From an uncultured Lachnospiraceae bacterium (lineage in GTDB: Bacteria > Bacillota > Clostridia > Lachnospirales > Lachnospiraceae): DNA of 43,469 nucleotides. A model generated the notes under the pieces. It did not search any database. It saw only the letters and a program-made list of their open reading frames with translations, and was not told the DNA's origin. The number at the start of each line of letters is the position of its first letter. Position 1 is the first letter of the stretch. Position numbers and translations under genes: made by a program. Shown here piece by piece: positions 42,441 through 43,469 of this stretch. Location of the stretch: assembly GCA_947589055.1 (NCBI GenBank), contig CANPZL010000017.1, forward strand, positions 1-43,469. The letters are read 5' to 3'.

Positions 42441-43469
42441 ATGACCGGACAGATTATGGATCATGAATATGATGTAGAACCACTTCACGAGGAATGCGGT
42501 GTTTTCGGGGCTTATGATTTTGATGGCGGAGATGTGGCTCCCTCTGTTTATTATGGATTATTTGCATTACAGCATAGAGGACAGGAAAGCTGCGGGATAG
42601 CGGTATCCGATACGGAAGGGCCTAAGGGAAAGGTACTTTCGTATAAGGGCATGGGACTGGTAAATGAGGTGTTTGACCCGGAGAATCTGGAAAAACTAGA
42701 GGGAAATATCGGTGTCGGACATGTCCGGTATTCTACAGCGGGAGCCAGTACCAGAGAAAATGCCCAACCGCTGGTCTTAAACTATGTGAAAGGAACCCTT
42801 GCATTGGCGCATAATGGGAATTTGACAAATGCCATTAAGCTGCGTGAGGAATTAGAATATACGGGTGCGATCTTTCAGACTACCATAGATTCCGAAGTGA
42901 TCGCCTACCATATTGCCAGAGAGCGCTTAAAGACCAATACGGTAGAGGAAGCGGTAGCCTATGCCATGCAAAAGCTGGAAGGGGCTTATTCTTTGGTAAT
43001 TATGAGCCCGCGAAAGTTAATCGGCGTCAGAGATCCGTTTGGTTTCCGACCGCTTTGTATAGGAAAACGGGAGAATACATATTTTCTGGCATCGGAAAGC
43101 TGTGCCTTGGATACTGTAGGAGCAGAGTTCGTACGAGATGTAGAACCGGGAGAGATTGTAACGATTTCACCGGAGAGCGGAATTCAGTCTTATCGGGAAC
43201 TATGTCAGAAAAAGCAGGCAAGATGTATTTTTGAATATATTTATTTTGCCAGACCGGACAGCCATATGGATCAGATGAGCGTATACGAGTCCCGTATCAT
43301 TGCAGGCCGGTGTCTGGCGAAGGATCATCCGGTGGAAGCAGATTTGGTAGTAGGCGTGCCGGAATCCGGTAATGCGGCGGCCTTAGGGTATTCCATGGAA
43401 TCCGGAATCCCATATGGCACAGCCTTTATTAAAAATACCTATGTGGGACGTACCTTTATCAAGCCGAAG
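42441..43469 (+). CDS. purF: Amidophosphoribosyltransferase, 3'-truncated by window edge
   Basis: The reading frame is open to the last base, giving 343 codons of an enzyme of about 470-490 residues. PurF makes phosphoribosylamine from PRPP and glutamine, the first step of purine synthesis. After an 18-residue propeptide the nucleophile of the Ntn glutaminase domain is Cys19 (EECGVFGAYDF). VGHVRYSTAG, ALAHNGNLTN and GVRDPFGFRPL are further glutaminase motifs; the PRPP-site region VVGVPESGNAAALGYS is reached near the end. No FeS cysteine ligands can be judged because the C-terminus is missing. ATG 42441 follows AAGGAG; in-frame ATG 42423 is a possible alternative. Confidence 0.93.
   Translation, partial: MTGQIMDHEYDVEPLHEECGVFGAYDFDGGDVAPSVYYGLFALQHRGQESCGIAVSDTEGPKGKVLSYKGMGLVNEVFDPENLEKLEGNIGVGHVRYSTAGASTRENAQPLVLNYVKGTLALAHNGNLTNAIKLREELEYTGAIFQTTIDSEVIAYHIARERLKTNTVEEAVAYAMQKLEGAYSLVIMSPRKLIGVRDPFGFRPLCIGKRENTYFLASESCALDTVGAEFVRDVEPGEIVTISPESGIQSYRELCQKKQARCIFEYIYFARPDSHMDQMSVYESRIIAGRCLAKDHPVEADLVVGVPESGNAAALGYSMESGIPYGTAFIKNTYVGRTFIKPK

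Noticed and set aside
1..43469. CRISPR arrays, prophage or tRNA genes
   Set aside because: I saw no regularly spaced direct repeats, no phage structural or integrase genes and no cloverleaf-like sequences while reading the window.

Overview
The window is a low-GC Gram-positive (Firmicutes) chromosome segment, most likely a Lachnospiraceae-type Clostridia. This is inferred from the gene order S10/spc/alpha operon, then ecfA-ecfT-truA-rplM-rpsI, from strong AGGAGG ribosome binding sites, from consensus sigma-A promoters, from a Cys4 zinc adenylate kinase and from an L17 with a long internal insert. Taxonomy was not tested by any search. No rRNA, tRNA or CRISPR array is visible.

Layout. (1) 1-11571: end of the S10 operon (rplP fragment, rpmC, rpsQ), the spc operon (rplN to secY, adk, map, infA, rpmJ) and the alpha operon (rpsM, rpsK, rpsD, rpoA, rplQ), all on + and closed by a strong intrinsic terminator. 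A 252-base untranslated interval with several hairpins separates rpmJ from rpsM. (2) 11596-16260: a fused double-ATPase EcfA, EcfT, TruA, then a perfect TTGACA-17-TATAAT promoter, an attenuator-like leader, rplM and rpsI, and a terminator. (3) 16289-23510: an A+T-rich accessory island. It holds an orphan GT2-type glycosyltransferase, a decayed IS256-family transposase, a compact M-M-R restriction-modification operon of the AlwI/BstNBI type IIS family, and a membrane protein of unknown function. The first methyltransferase of the operon carries an N-terminal DNA-binding HTH domain. (4) 23636-28839: an NSS sodium symporter, convergent with a three-gene MacB-type efflux system (ATPase, adaptor, permease) on the minus strand whose promoter overlaps a perfect 16-base palindrome, and divergent from it a DUF305 protein. 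(5) 28840-33892: a SAM methyltransferase with a tRNA-dihydrouridine synthase, trpS with a CDP-alcohol phosphatidyltransferase (minus strand), and a phospholipase-C-like protein. (6) 33900-43469: a cell-wall-anchored thioester/CNA-B adhesin behind a long hairpin-rich leader, a DUF368 (PopT-type) transporter, gatCAB, a GH3 lipoprotein with an unusual active-site Asn, a PilZ protein on the minus strand, and the 5' part of purF.

How the genes work together. The first 16 kb is translation, protein export and vitamin-uptake core machinery in conserved order. The R-M operon is self-contained: two methyltransferases are what an asymmetric type IIS site needs, and the HTH fusion plus a dyad symmetry inside the promoter suggest built-in autoregulation. 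The adhesin, PopT and the GH3 enzyme all act at the cell envelope. The most promising novelty is the HTH-methyltransferase R-M operon, followed by the adhesin leader RNA and the GH3 active-site change.
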